From positions 372,001-436,000 of the forward strand of contig NZ_WXEW01000004.1 in the NCBI RefSeq assembly GCF_009901565.1: 64,000 nt of DNA, read 5' to 3'. Of the stretch, positions 9,101-15,167 are shown piece by piece. Source of the DNA: Herbidospora solisilvae. Its GTDB lineage: Bacteria; Actinomycetota; Actinomycetes; Streptosporangiales; Streptosporangiaceae. Positions within the stretch are counted from its first letter, which is position 1. Every line of letters begins with the position of its first letter. The position numbers and the translations under genes were made by a program. The notes under the pieces were generated by a model that worked only from the letters and a program-made list of their open reading frames with translations, ran no database searches and was not told the DNA's origin.

Positions 9101-9307
9101 GCTGCCCGCCGTCCCTTCGAGGACGACGCCGATCGGGCTGGAGGTGCCCACACTGAGGGCGGCGGCGTCCAGACCCGAGGTGAGCGCCTTCGACGCCTGG
9201 GGATGCATCCCCTCCACGTGGAACGGCACGGGGTGCCACACGTCCTCGGCGCCGTTGACCGTCGAGATGATGTTCAGCGAGCTGATCGCGTACCAGTCTG
9301 TGATCAT
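6116..9307 (-). CDS. Dual ATPase: N-terminal AAA-like plus C-terminal HerA/FtsK-like, putative defence
   Basis: 1063 residues from ATG 9307. First ATPase: Walker A GTAGSGKT at 65-72, Walker B-like VMAFDQLD at 238-245, and TPRNILR at 363-369, a likely sensor-2 position. The middle (about 400-640) is helical and unassigned. Second ATPase: Walker A AGSGSGKT at 686-693, hydrophobic strand plus DEAQNF at 934-942, and a following FATQAPKGL. This is the order seen in HerA, VirB4 and FtsK-type DNA translocases. The ATG overlaps the preceding TGA (TGATG). It is the third gene of a three-gene operon with a nuclease-like first gene. DNA translocation coupled to cleavage is my inference. It could instead serve DNA repair or conjugation, but no other such genes are present. 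Confidence 0.8.
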   Translation of the reverse strand: MITDWYAISSLNIISTVNGAEDVWHPVPFHVEGMHPQASKALTSGLDAAALSVGTSSPIGVVLEGTAGSGKTHLMSWLREQVIRRDGYFFLMSVLDARNFWESALVSIQDGLARIGVDEESQLKRFLRNLTEPMSLPRRTQQAVIGNQPLEKEHLKEFLQGLHKRDSRVFMEAQDTARALVLLAANDYNLASLGDGYMYGMEDFDGSRREWGFRPVIRTPQELVRDTSRLLAMTGPSVMAFDQLDPLINSMALFGNGEVDPRTRATALQIAHGLTSLREVTSRTLSVVSCLPDTWILLRQLSVASFKDRFEQTTVLKRVPSPEVGRELVIRRLAEHFKSIGFEPPYPTWPVRPEAFAEAPFYTPRNILRALTDHIGACVARGEVKELFRFDRVETHHVEPVAAIQTTLSEVHGIETKFALLEDAAHVTGALDATQEDAVLPGLLAAGLQAWAIEKGDDTTTYKVDPTFGQKTSLHARLRQILDEAREDEIHWAIRGISAKHPNAALTRLKRAAIAAGLEAETPKRRLIVLRNVPWAAGPKTQQALADFRARGGRVVTVDEDDLRTLSALRDLMAQNPPSLNKWLVLKRPASAIKLLRDVLEGWSDEPQAAPQVHHVPKAPEGDILEEPPALPTREAGTSGHSPVTLAGPVDLPAKAPTLVVGRSYERGLPVSVELEALRKHTAIFAGSGSGKTVLIRRIVEECALQGVSSIVLDTNNDLARLGDAWPEEPSAWGPGDAARAARYIADTDVVIWTPRREKGRPLAFRALPDFAGVRDDVDEFNEAVDAAVAALVPRAKAEGNTSKAEVARAVLKEAVVHFGRYGSGGLNGLIGLLADFPEDISRISGAVKIADGLAQVLRAAMVNDPLFGGEGQPLDPGRLLTPAAGKRARVSVISFVGLQSDSERQSFVNQLQMALFAWIKKNPAGDRPLGGLFVMDEAQNFAPSGASTVCTQSTLALASQARKYGLGLVFATQAPKGLHNRIPGNAATQFYGLLNAQVQIEAAKEMARVKGGRADDIGSLRSGQFYVAPEGAGFAKVRTPLCLSHHPRAPLTSEEVIDRASR

Positions 9308-9927
9308 CAGCGGGCGCCGATCCGCAGCTGATGGTTCGGCTCGTTGCCGATCATGACGGCGGCGGCGTGGTCCTCGGGCGACAGGTGGCCGACGATAGCC
9401 GCGGCGAGGATGTGGACCTCGGGCGCGTTCAGCAACATCCGGCGCAGTGCGTTGTCCTGCTCGGACCGGTCGATGTCGCTCAGCAGCGGCCGCAACTTCG
9501 TCAGCGAGACCCACTCCCCCACTCCGGGAGTGATCTTCGCGTAGGCCTCGCGGATGCGGTCCTCCACCTCGTCGTCCGTGCGGCCGGACGTGACCACGGG
9601 TGCTGCCGCGACCTGAGGCAGGGTGGGCTCAAGGAGGCTGCGCAGGTAGAGCAGGGCCAGGGTCTTGCCCGATCGAGAGGTCACCACGACGCCCTTCTGA
9701 ACCTCTTCGAGCGCCCGCTCCTCACCGGCGGGCGTGATGGAGTACCAAAGGCTCCGTTCCCGCTTCTCCATTTCCATCAGCTTGGCGTCGATCAATCCGG
9801 CGCGGTTCTTCGTGGAAAGCGAGAGACCCCACGTCGCCTCCAGATCCTGGCGCGCGACCTCAGTCCCTAACGTCTTGAGGACAAGTAGAGCCGCCACCTG
9901 CTGGTACGTCAGTCTTTCTTCGGACAT
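9307..9927 (-). CDS. Small protein with likely winged-helix domains, middle gene of the ATPase-nuclease operon
   Basis: 206 residues from ATG 9927 (a TTG directly before it is in frame but unnecessary). The start overlaps the nuclease gene stop (TGATG) and its own stop overlaps the ATPase start (TGATG). Residues 5-75 read like a winged helix-turn-helix: LTYQQVAALLVLKTLG, then a helix with LEATWGLS and a hydrophobic wing ending WYSITPAGEERALEEV. Residues 115-200 form a second helical region (GEWVSLTKLRPLLSDI, ALRRMLLNAPEVHIL). No catalytic motif is visible. I do not recognise a named family. The fold calls are from pattern only. A DNA-binding or adaptor role is inferred. Confidence 0.65.
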   Translation of the reverse strand: MSEERLTYQQVAALLVLKTLGTEVARQDLEATWGLSLSTKNRAGLIDAKLMEMEKRERSLWYSITPAGEERALEEVQKGVVVTSRSGKTLALLYLRSLLEPTLPQVAAAPVVTSGRTDDEVEDRIREAYAKITPGVGEWVSLTKLRPLLSDIDRSEQDNALRRMLLNAPEVHILAAAIVGHLSPEDHAAAVMIGNEPNHQLRIGAR

Positions 9928-10997
9928 CAACCTGCTCCTTCGTTCAGTCCGAGGCGTCGCCCCAGGAGGAATTCCTTGATCCGGCGGAGCACCGCCGGCA
10001 GATCGTCGAGCACCTGCTCGTTGGTGAAGCGCAACACGGCGAACCCGTCACGTTCCAAACGCCGGTCGCGGAGCCGGTCCATCTCTGCCTTGGCCGCCGT
10101 CCGATGTTCGGGACCGTCGAGTTCGACGACGCACTTCTCCCGCGCCCACATCAGATCCGTGCGGATCGTCACGAACAGCGAGTCGGTCGACGCGTAGGTC
10201 TGGTTCCATTCGCGCCCGTGCGCCCAGGGGCAGTCGAACAGGGCCTTCTCCACGGCCTGCTCGACCTCGCTGTAGCGGGCGGGCTCACCACGGAGCGGCG
10301 GCACCCGGAGGATCTCGACGGGCGTCTCGGACGGCGGAAGCTCGGCGGCCAGCCGGGCGACCGCCTCCGGGACCTTCAGGTGAACGGTCTCGACCCGCTT
10401 CACCTCGGGGCCGACCAGCCAGACGCCCATCCCGCTCTGATGGGCCAGCCATTCACATCCGGCGACCAGCACCGTCTCGCCGTGGGAACTCAGCTTCTCC
10501 GGCACGTGGACGACGAGCGCCACCTCACAACGCCGGAAAGCGGCCCCGACGACCCGGGCCAGCCCGGCCGCGCGGACCTCGGCGGGAAACGCCCGGCTCC
10601 GGGTGGACCGGAGCCCGAGGGCGAACGGGTCCCGGTGCTGAATCGCGTGCGCGGCGAGTTCCGCCAGGAACGGTCCGAAATGACGGGTGCCCGTCGCCAT
10701 GCGCATCGCGAGAACACGCGCCGCCGCCATTCCGCCGCCACCCGGGCCGTCGAGTTTCTCGCCCTCGGGCAGCCAGTCGGGAAAGAGCTTGACGGCCAGC
10801 GTCTCCAGTTCCCGGAGGATGGATCCCACCAGCTCAGGCACCGAGTCGCACTCCGCGGCCGCATACGTCACGACCGCCGGCCCGATCTCCGGTAAAGGGT
10901 CCAGCAACAATTCCATGACATTGGCGTCAATTGTGGAATCGACTCCGGCAATGCGGAGCACCCTCCCCACCGGGAGATCGCCCCACGAGAATGGCAT
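9927..10997 (-). CDS. Protein with C-terminal VSR/DUF559-type endonuclease domain
   Basis: 356 residues from ATG 10997, chosen because GAGGGA sits 6 nt upstream; an in-frame GTG at 11054 would add 19 residues. The C-terminal 110 residues carry the very-short-patch-repair/DUF559 nuclease pattern. It consists of an early Glu helix (SEVEQAVEKAL), the acidic strand TDLMW, VVELDGPEHR, DRLRDRRLERDG and AVLRFTNEQV. This is a PD-(D/E)xK-like fold that nicks or cleaves DNA. The N-terminal 230 residues are unassigned, with a GPGGGGMAAARVLAMRM segment. It is the first gene of the TGATG-coupled operon, consistent with a nuclease effector driven by the two-ATPase protein. Confidence 0.75.
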   Translation of the reverse strand: MPFSWGDLPVGRVLRIAGVDSTIDANVMELLLDPLPEIGPAVVTYAAAECDSVPELVGSILRELETLAVKLFPDWLPEGEKLDGPGGGGMAAARVLAMRMATGTRHFGPFLAELAAHAIQHRDPFALGLRSTRSRAFPAEVRAAGLARVVGAAFRRCEVALVVHVPEKLSSHGETVLVAGCEWLAHQSGMGVWLVGPEVKRVETVHLKVPEAVARLAAELPPSETPVEILRVPPLRGEPARYSEVEQAVEKALFDCPWAHGREWNQTYASTDSLFVTIRTDLMWAREKCVVELDGPEHRTAAKAEMDRLRDRRLERDGFAVLRFTNEQVLDDLPAVLRRIKEFLLGRRLGLNEGAG

Positions 10998-11086
10998 GCC
11001 GGTTCCCTCTGGACAGTCATCTGAAAACGTGACGCCGCAGAGGGTATAGGGCACACCGCATGATGCGCAGGAATTCCAGAGATATC

Positions 11087-11120
11087 ACTGTTTCCGGAGT
11101 AACAAAACCATCGAAACAGT
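11087..11120. promoter_or_regulatory. Inverted repeat upstream of the nuclease-ATPase operon
   Basis: ACTGTTTC (11087-11094) and GAAACAGT (11113-11120) form a perfect 8-bp inverted repeat with an 18-bp centre. It lies about 90 bp before the nuclease start codon, in the 363-bp gap 10998-11360. The half-site spacing (26 bp, about 2.5 turns) would suit a dimeric or tetrameric regulator. No start site for this operon could be fixed with confidence. Confidence 0.4.
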
Positions 11121-11288
11121 CATCCTGACAATCCATCAAATCCCGCTATATCCGAACAAATCCGGGTCGCTCCGTACAGAAACCCCCACACCACCCCGGG
11201 CCGCCGTCAGATCCGACCTATGTCCGGTTTCGAGGCACTCGAACGTGCACTCTGTCACGTTCCCACGTCCAGACATCCAACCTATCTG

Positions 11289-11317
11289 TTGACGACAAAG
11301 ACCTGTCAGCTTAATCT
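11289..11317 (+). promoter_or_regulatory. Sigma-70-type promoter of the SGNH hydrolase gene
   Basis: TTGACG (11289-11294), exactly 17 bp, then TAATCT (11312-11317). Both boxes are close to the consensus of the principal actinobacterial sigma factor, and the promoter lies 44 bp before ATG 11361. The rest of the 10998-11360 gap, besides this promoter and the inverted repeat at 11087-11120, shows no gene I can support. Confidence 0.6.
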
Positions 11318-11360
11318 CGCCCTGATCACGAGCGTGGTCTCGTACAGGCAGAAGGACACG

Positions 11361-12920
11361 ATGCAACGGTTAATCCGGGCGCTCGTCGCCGCGCTCGTCG
11401 CGGTTCTCGTCGCGGCGAACCTCCCCGCCCCGGCCTCCGCCGCCACCTGGCTCGGCACGTGGGCGGCCTCGCCCCAGAGTGGAAGCCGCGAGTTCGACAA
11501 TCAGACCCTGCGCCATATCGTCCGCACCAGCATCGGCGGGTCTGCCGTGCGGGTGCAGCTCTCCAACACCTTCGGCACCCGTGCCATCACCGTCTCCAAC
11601 GTGCACGTCGCCAGAAGGACCACCGGGTCGTCGGTCGACCCGGCCACCGACCGGACGCTGACGTTCGGCGGGCAGCAGTCGGTGACCATCCCCATCGGGG
11701 GGCTGGCCGTCAGCGACGCGGCGAGTGTGCCGGTCGCGGCCTCCTCCGACCTGGCGGTGAGTTTCCACCTGCCGTCCGCCACCGGGCCGGCGACCTATCA
11801 CCAGACGGCGCTGCAGACCAGTTACATCGCGAGCGGCAACGTCGCGGGCAACGCATCCATCACGCCGACCGGGGAGACGGGAGACACCTTCATCCTGTCG
11901 GGCGTCGACGTCGACAACGCCTCCGGGACCGGCACCGTCGTGGCGCTGGGGGCCTCGATCGTCGACGGGGTCGCCTCCAGTCACAACGCCAATCGGCGGT
12001 GGCCGAACCTGCTGTCCAACCGGCTCAACGCGTCCGGGCGGACGGTCGGTGTCGTCAACCAGGGCATCAGCGGCAACCAGCTGCTCCGCGACGGCGCGGG
12101 GCAGAGCGCCATCAACCGGTTCGAGCGCGACGTGCTTAATCAGACCGGGGTGAAGTGGGTGGTCTTCGCCGACAACCCCATCAACGACGTCGGGTCGAAC
12201 CGGCCCGTGCCCACGGCGCAGCAGCTCATCACCGGGGCTCAGAACCTCATCGACCGGGCGCACGCCCGGGGCATCCAGTTCATCTGCGCCACGCTCACCC
12301 CCTTCCAGGGGGCGAACTACTGGACGCAGGAGGGCGAGAACAGCCGCGCCGCCTACAACGCGTGGGTGCGCGGCGCGGGCAGCGGGTGTGACCGGGTCGT
12401 CGACTTCGACGCGGCCACGCGCGATCCCGCCAACCCGACCCGGTTCCTGCCGGCCTACGACCCGGGCGACCACCTCCACCCGAACGACGCCGGGTTCCAG
12501 GCCATGGCCGACGCGTTCGACCTCGCCTGGTTCGGGGCCACGAGCGGGACCCCGGGCGTCCAGCTCCGCTCGCGCGCCAACAACCAGCTCGTCAACGCCG
12601 GTCCGACCCTGGTCGCGAACGGCAACGCGACCACGTTCGACCGCGTCGACCTGGGCAACGGCAACATCGCCCTCCGGTCGCGGGCCAACAACATGTACGT
12701 CGCCGCCGAGGCCGCCGGGGCGCAGCCGCTCGTCGCCAACCGGACCGCCGTCGGGCCGTGGGAGACCTTCCAGGTGATCGACAATCCCAACGGCACGATC
12801 AGCCTCCGTGCCCAGGCCAACGGCAACCTGGTCTGCGCCGACGGCGGGGGCGCGCAGCCCCTCATCGCCAACCGGACCGCGATCGGGCCCTGGGAGCAGT
12901 TCGACGTGGTGAACGTCTGA
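11361..12920 (+). CDS. Secreted SGNH/GDSL hydrolase with C-terminal fascin-like repeats
   Basis: 519 residues. A Sec signal peptide (MQRLIRA then a hydrophobic run, cleavage after APASA near residue 28) marks export. The SGNH domain spans about 30-390: block I is VVALGASIVDG (usual GDS is GAS, catalytic Ser kept), block II QGISGNQLL, block III DNPINDVG, and block V DHLHPND with the Asp-His pair. Residues about 400-519 contain two or three short repeats (LRSRANN, AQPLVANRTAVGPWE and AQPLIANRTAIGPWE), typical of fascin-like or beta-trefoil sugar-binding modules. It is probably an esterase or lipase acting on extracellular glycans or lipids. A strong promoter lies 44 bp upstream. Confidence 0.85.
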   Translation: MQRLIRALVAALVAVLVAANLPAPASAATWLGTWAASPQSGSREFDNQTLRHIVRTSIGGSAVRVQLSNTFGTRAITVSNVHVARRTTGSSVDPATDRTLTFGGQQSVTIPIGGLAVSDAASVPVAASSDLAVSFHLPSATGPATYHQTALQTSYIASGNVAGNASITPTGETGDTFILSGVDVDNASGTGTVVALGASIVDGVASSHNANRRWPNLLSNRLNASGRTVGVVNQGISGNQLLRDGAGQSAINRFERDVLNQTGVKWVVFADNPINDVGSNRPVPTAQQLITGAQNLIDRAHARGIQFICATLTPFQGANYWTQEGENSRAAYNAWVRGAGSGCDRVVDFDAATRDPANPTRFLPAYDPGDHLHPNDAGFQAMADAFDLAWFGATSGTPGVQLRSRANNQLVNAGPTLVANGNATTFDRVDLGNGNIALRSRANNMYVAAEAAGAQPLVANRTAVGPWETFQVIDNPNGTISLRAQANGNLVCADGGGAQPLIANRTAIGPWEQFDVVNV

Positions 12921-12942
12921 CCCCAGCGGGAACAATGCGGCC

Positions 12943-13446
12943 ATGCGGATCATCGTGGTCAAGGGTGACATCACCGATCAGCGGGCCGACGCGATCGTCA
13001 ACGCCGCCAACTCCTCGTTGCTGGGAGGGGGCGGCGTCGACGGCGCGATCCACCGGAAGGGGGGCAGCGAGATCCTGGAGGCGTGCCGCAGGCTGCGGGC
13101 CTCCGCCTACGGCAAGGGGCTGCCCCCCGGGCAGGCGGTGGCCACCACGGCGGGGCGGCTTCCGGCGAAATGGGTGATCCACACCGTCGGGCCGGTGCAC
13201 AGCAGGAGCGAAGACCGGTCGAAGACGCTGGCGTCGTGTTATCGCGAGGCGCTGCGGGTGGCCGACGAGCTGGGGGCCACGACGGTCGCCTTCCCGGCGC
13301 TGTCGGCGGGCATCTACGGCTGGCCGATGGACGACGCGGCCCGGATCGCCGTCGAGACCGTCAGGGGGACCCCCACGAAGGTGGAGGAGGTGCGGTTCGT
13401 GTTGTTCACCGACGAGGCCTACGAGCACTTCCAGGCTCAGATGTGA
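12943..13446 (+). CDS. Macrodomain protein, O-acetyl-ADP-ribose deacetylase type
   Basis: 167 residues, a single macro domain. The ADP-ribose pocket motifs are clear: GDITDQRADAIVNAANSSLLGGGGVDGAIH at 8-37 (described here in two overlapping pieces, GDITDQRADAIVNAAN and SSLLGGGGVDGAIH) and FPALSAGIYGWP near 120. The Asn in NAAN and the Asp in GVDGAIH are the residues that position and hydrolyse substrate in MacroD/YmdB-type enzymes. It removes ADP-ribose or O-acetyl groups from ADP-ribosylated molecules in the cytosol. It starts 22 bp after the SGNH hydrolase gene and its end overlaps the convergent thioredoxin gene by 10 bp. Confidence 0.9.
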   Translation: MRIIVVKGDITDQRADAIVNAANSSLLGGGGVDGAIHRKGGSEILEACRRLRASAYGKGLPPGQAVATTAGRLPAKWVIHTVGPVHSRSEDRSKTLASCYREALRVADELGATTVAFPALSAGIYGWPMDDAARIAVETVRGTPTKVEEVRFVLFTDEAYEHFQAQM

Positions 13447-13751
13447 GGGGCGATCCCGTCGACGATGGCGCGCTTGGGGCGGGCGCCCTTGATCTGGTGG
13501 ACGACCTCGCCGTCGCGGTAGAGGTTCAGGGTGGGCAGGCCGATGACGTCGTAGCGCAGCGCGATCGACGGGTGCTCGTCGGCGTTGATCTTGGCGATGA
13601 CGACCTTGTCGCCGTACTCGCGCTCGATCTCCTCCAGGATGGGGGAGATCATCTTGCAGGGCGGGCACCACTCGGCCCAGAAGTCGAGCAGCACCGGGCG
13701 GTCGCTGCCCAGCACGTCGCGCTCGAACGTCTCCGTGGTGACCTCGATCAT
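13437..13751 (-). CDS. Thioredoxin with CPPC active site
   Basis: 104 residues, standard thioredoxin length. The active site reads WAEWCPPCK, where classical thioredoxin has CGPC. The cis-Pro loop is GLPTLNLYRDGE. CPPC raises redox potential in some thioredoxin-fold proteins, so it may be a less reducing variant. Its ATG overlaps the stop of a MerR-type regulator (ATGA, 4 nt), so both are co-expressed from the MerR-type promoter at 14094-14124. A disulfide reduction role under the control of that regulator is likely. Confidence 0.9.
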   Translation of the reverse strand: MIEVTTETFERDVLGSDRPVLLDFWAEWCPPCKMISPILEEIEREYGDKVVIAKINADEHPSIALRYDVIGLPTLNLYRDGEVVHQIKGARPKRAIVDGIAPHI

Positions 13752-14086
13752 GTGTTCCTCCGTAGCATCTCGTCGCGGCGGGCCATCAGGTCCCGGATCT
13801 CGGTGTCGATCTCGGCGAGCTTGCGGCGGACGACGTCGACCGACTCGGGGCAGACCCCGCCCGACTCGTTGCCGGCGCGCAGGCAGGCCACGAACGGGCG
13901 GGCGTCCTCCAGGGTGAAACCGACGGCCATCAGCGCCCGGATCTCCTGGACGAGCCGCACGTCGGCCTCGTCGTACTCGCGGTATCCGTTGGCGCCCCGG
14001 CGGGCGGCCAGCAGGCCCTTCTCCTCGTAATGGCGCAGCGAGCGGGTGCTCACACCCGATCGCCGTGCCAGCTCACCGATCCGCAT
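13748..14086 (-). CDS. MerR family transcriptional regulator
   Basis: 112 residues. The N-terminal winged helix reads MRIGELARRSGVSTRSLRHY, then YEEKGLLAARRGANGYREY, the MerR signature. The C-terminal part has two Cys residues (FVACLRAG and GGVCPESV, 14 apart) and a dimerisation helix. The Cys pair could sense thiol stress or metal; this is inference. ATG 14086 lies 7 nt behind a -10 box, so the mRNA looks leaderless. The downstream thioredoxin overlaps by 4 nt, and such MerR-thioredoxin pairs are autoregulated in related bacteria. Confidence 0.9.
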   Translation of the reverse strand: MRIGELARRSGVSTRSLRHYEEKGLLAARRGANGYREYDEADVRLVQEIRALMAVGFTLEDARPFVACLRAGNESGGVCPESVDVVRRKLAEIDTEIRDLMARRDEMLRRNT

Positions 14087-14093
14087 ATCCGCA

Positions 14094-14124
14094 GGCTAAA
14101 CCTTCACATCAGCGTCAGGGTCAA
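14094..14124 (-). promoter_or_regulatory. MerR-type promoter with 19-bp spacer and dyad
   Basis: On the minus strand, TTGACC (14124-14119), a 19-bp spacer, then TTAGCC (14099-14094). The overlong spacer holds a dyad, ACCCTGAC and GTGAAGGT separated by 6 bp (14121-14100), 6 of 8 positions symmetric. This is the layout MerR activators twist to allow transcription. The -35 box overlaps the last codon of the methyltransferase gene. Confidence 0.65.
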
Positions 14125-14900
14125 GCCCGGCAGAGGACTTCGCCGTGCACGATCGTCAGGTACCCGTCGGGGTCGGCGGCCCAGGTGAGCCAGCCGTCGG
14201 CGATGCGCCGCAGATCCTCCGGCGTGGCCAGCCCCGCGTCCAGGGCCTGGCGGCCCAGCGACGACTTCACGACGCGGTCGGCCCACATGCCGCCCCAGAA
14301 CGCCCGGTCGCCGGGGGTGGCGAAGGTCCAGGTGGAGGTGGACACCTCGATGTCGGCGAACCCGGCGGCGCGGGCCCACGAGAGCATCCGGCGGCCGGCG
14401 TCGGGCTCGCCGTCGTTGCGCCGGGCCACGGCGTAGTAGAGCGCGAGCCACTCGTCGAGCTCCGGCAGCGCCGGATACCAGGTGAACGCGCCGTAGTCGC
14501 TGTCGCGGGCGGCGACCAGCCGGGCGACCCTGCCCATCTCGCGGAGCGCCCCGACCGGGTCGGCTAGGTGCTGCAGGACCTGGTGGGCGTGGGCGACGTC
14601 GAAGGCCTTGTCGCCGTACGGCAGCGCGTGCGCGTCGGCCACCTCGAAGGCGATGTTCGGCGTGCCCCGCCGCTCCGCCTCGGCGCGGGCGAGGCCGAGC
14701 TCGCCGGGCCCGATCTCGGTGGCGGTGACGTGGGCGACCCGGGCCGCCAGGTCGGCGGTGATGGTGCCGGGGCCGCAGCCCACGTCGAGCAGGGTGGTGT
14801 CTGGGGTCAGGTGCGGCAGCAGGTGGGCCGCGGAGTTCTCGGCGGTGCGCCAGCGGTGGGACCGCAGCACGCTCTCATGGTGCCCATGCGTGTAGTGCAT
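14121..14900 (-). CDS. Class I SAM-dependent methyltransferase
   Basis: 259 residues from ATG 14900 (a GTG two codons earlier is also in frame). Motif I for S-adenosylmethionine binding is LLDVGCGPGTITADLA near residue 35, followed by the acidic residue in VTATEIGPGELG and motif IV in DVAHAHQVLQHLADP. The length and layout fit UbiE/COQ5-type small-molecule methyltransferases. The N-terminal MHYTHGHHESVLRSHRWRT is a conserved lead segment of one actinobacterial group. The substrate is unknown. The upstream palindromes at 14920-14946 suggest repressor control. Confidence 0.85.
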   Translation of the reverse strand: MHYTHGHHESVLRSHRWRTAENSAAHLLPHLTPDTTLLDVGCGPGTITADLAARVAHVTATEIGPGELGLARAEAERRGTPNIAFEVADAHALPYGDKAFDVAHAHQVLQHLADPVGALREMGRVARLVAARDSDYGAFTWYPALPELDEWLALYYAVARRNDGEPDAGRRMLSWARAAGFADIEVSTSTWTFATPGDRAFWGGMWADRVVKSSLGRQALDAGLATPEDLRRIADGWLTWAADPDGYLTIVHGEVLCRA

Positions 14901-14919
14901 GGGCACGAGAGTAGTACCG

Positions 14920-14946
14920 TCTCGCGATACGAGAAGATACGTATCG
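14920..14946. promoter_or_regulatory. Overlapping palindromes before the methyltransferase gene
   Basis: TCTCG-N5-CGAGA (14920-14934) and the perfect palindrome GATACGTATC (14936-14945) lie side by side. CGATAC (14925-14930) and GTATCG (14941-14946) form a further repeat pair. They overlap the space where the -35 region of the methyltransferase promoter should be (TACTAC at about 14911-14916 on the complement could be its -10). The layout suits a TetR-type repressor. No candidate regulator is adjacent. Confidence 0.4.
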
Positions 14947-14956
14947 AATAGTGAGA

Positions 14957-15133
14957 CTAGAACGTCTTGCCGATGTGGAACCCGCCGGGCAGCCGCACGG
15001 TCACGTGACGACGCCCGTCAGGGGTGCGATAGACGTGGAAACGACGGCCCCCGTAGCTGCGGGAGACGCCGTGACGTGAGAGGTGAAAGCGCAGCGGTCC
15101 GACTTTTACCGACTTCCGGTAGTCCCATCCCAT
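14957..15133 (-). CDS. DUF4236 domain small protein
   Basis: 58 residues from ATG 15133. It starts MGWDYRKSVKVGPLRFHLS, matching the N-terminal signature of DUF4236 (an aromatic, RKS, a G-P pair, then L/VS). The rest is basic and beta-rich (RRFHVYRTPDGRRHV, GGFHIGKTF). Function is unknown; family members are small soluble proteins sometimes attached to larger ones. It follows the PgeF gene on the same strand by 34 bp, so it may be its last operon member. Confidence 0.7.
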   Translation of the reverse strand: MGWDYRKSVKVGPLRFHLSRHGVSRSYGGRRFHVYRTPDGRRHVTVRLPGGFHIGKTF

Positions 15134-15167
15134 GCCTGGAGAACGAGCGGAATCGGGGGGAAAGTTC

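Noticed and set aside
11136-11366. Minus-strand 76-codon frame before the SGNH hydrolase
   Set aside because: Overlaps a strong plus-strand promoter and has no supporting features.
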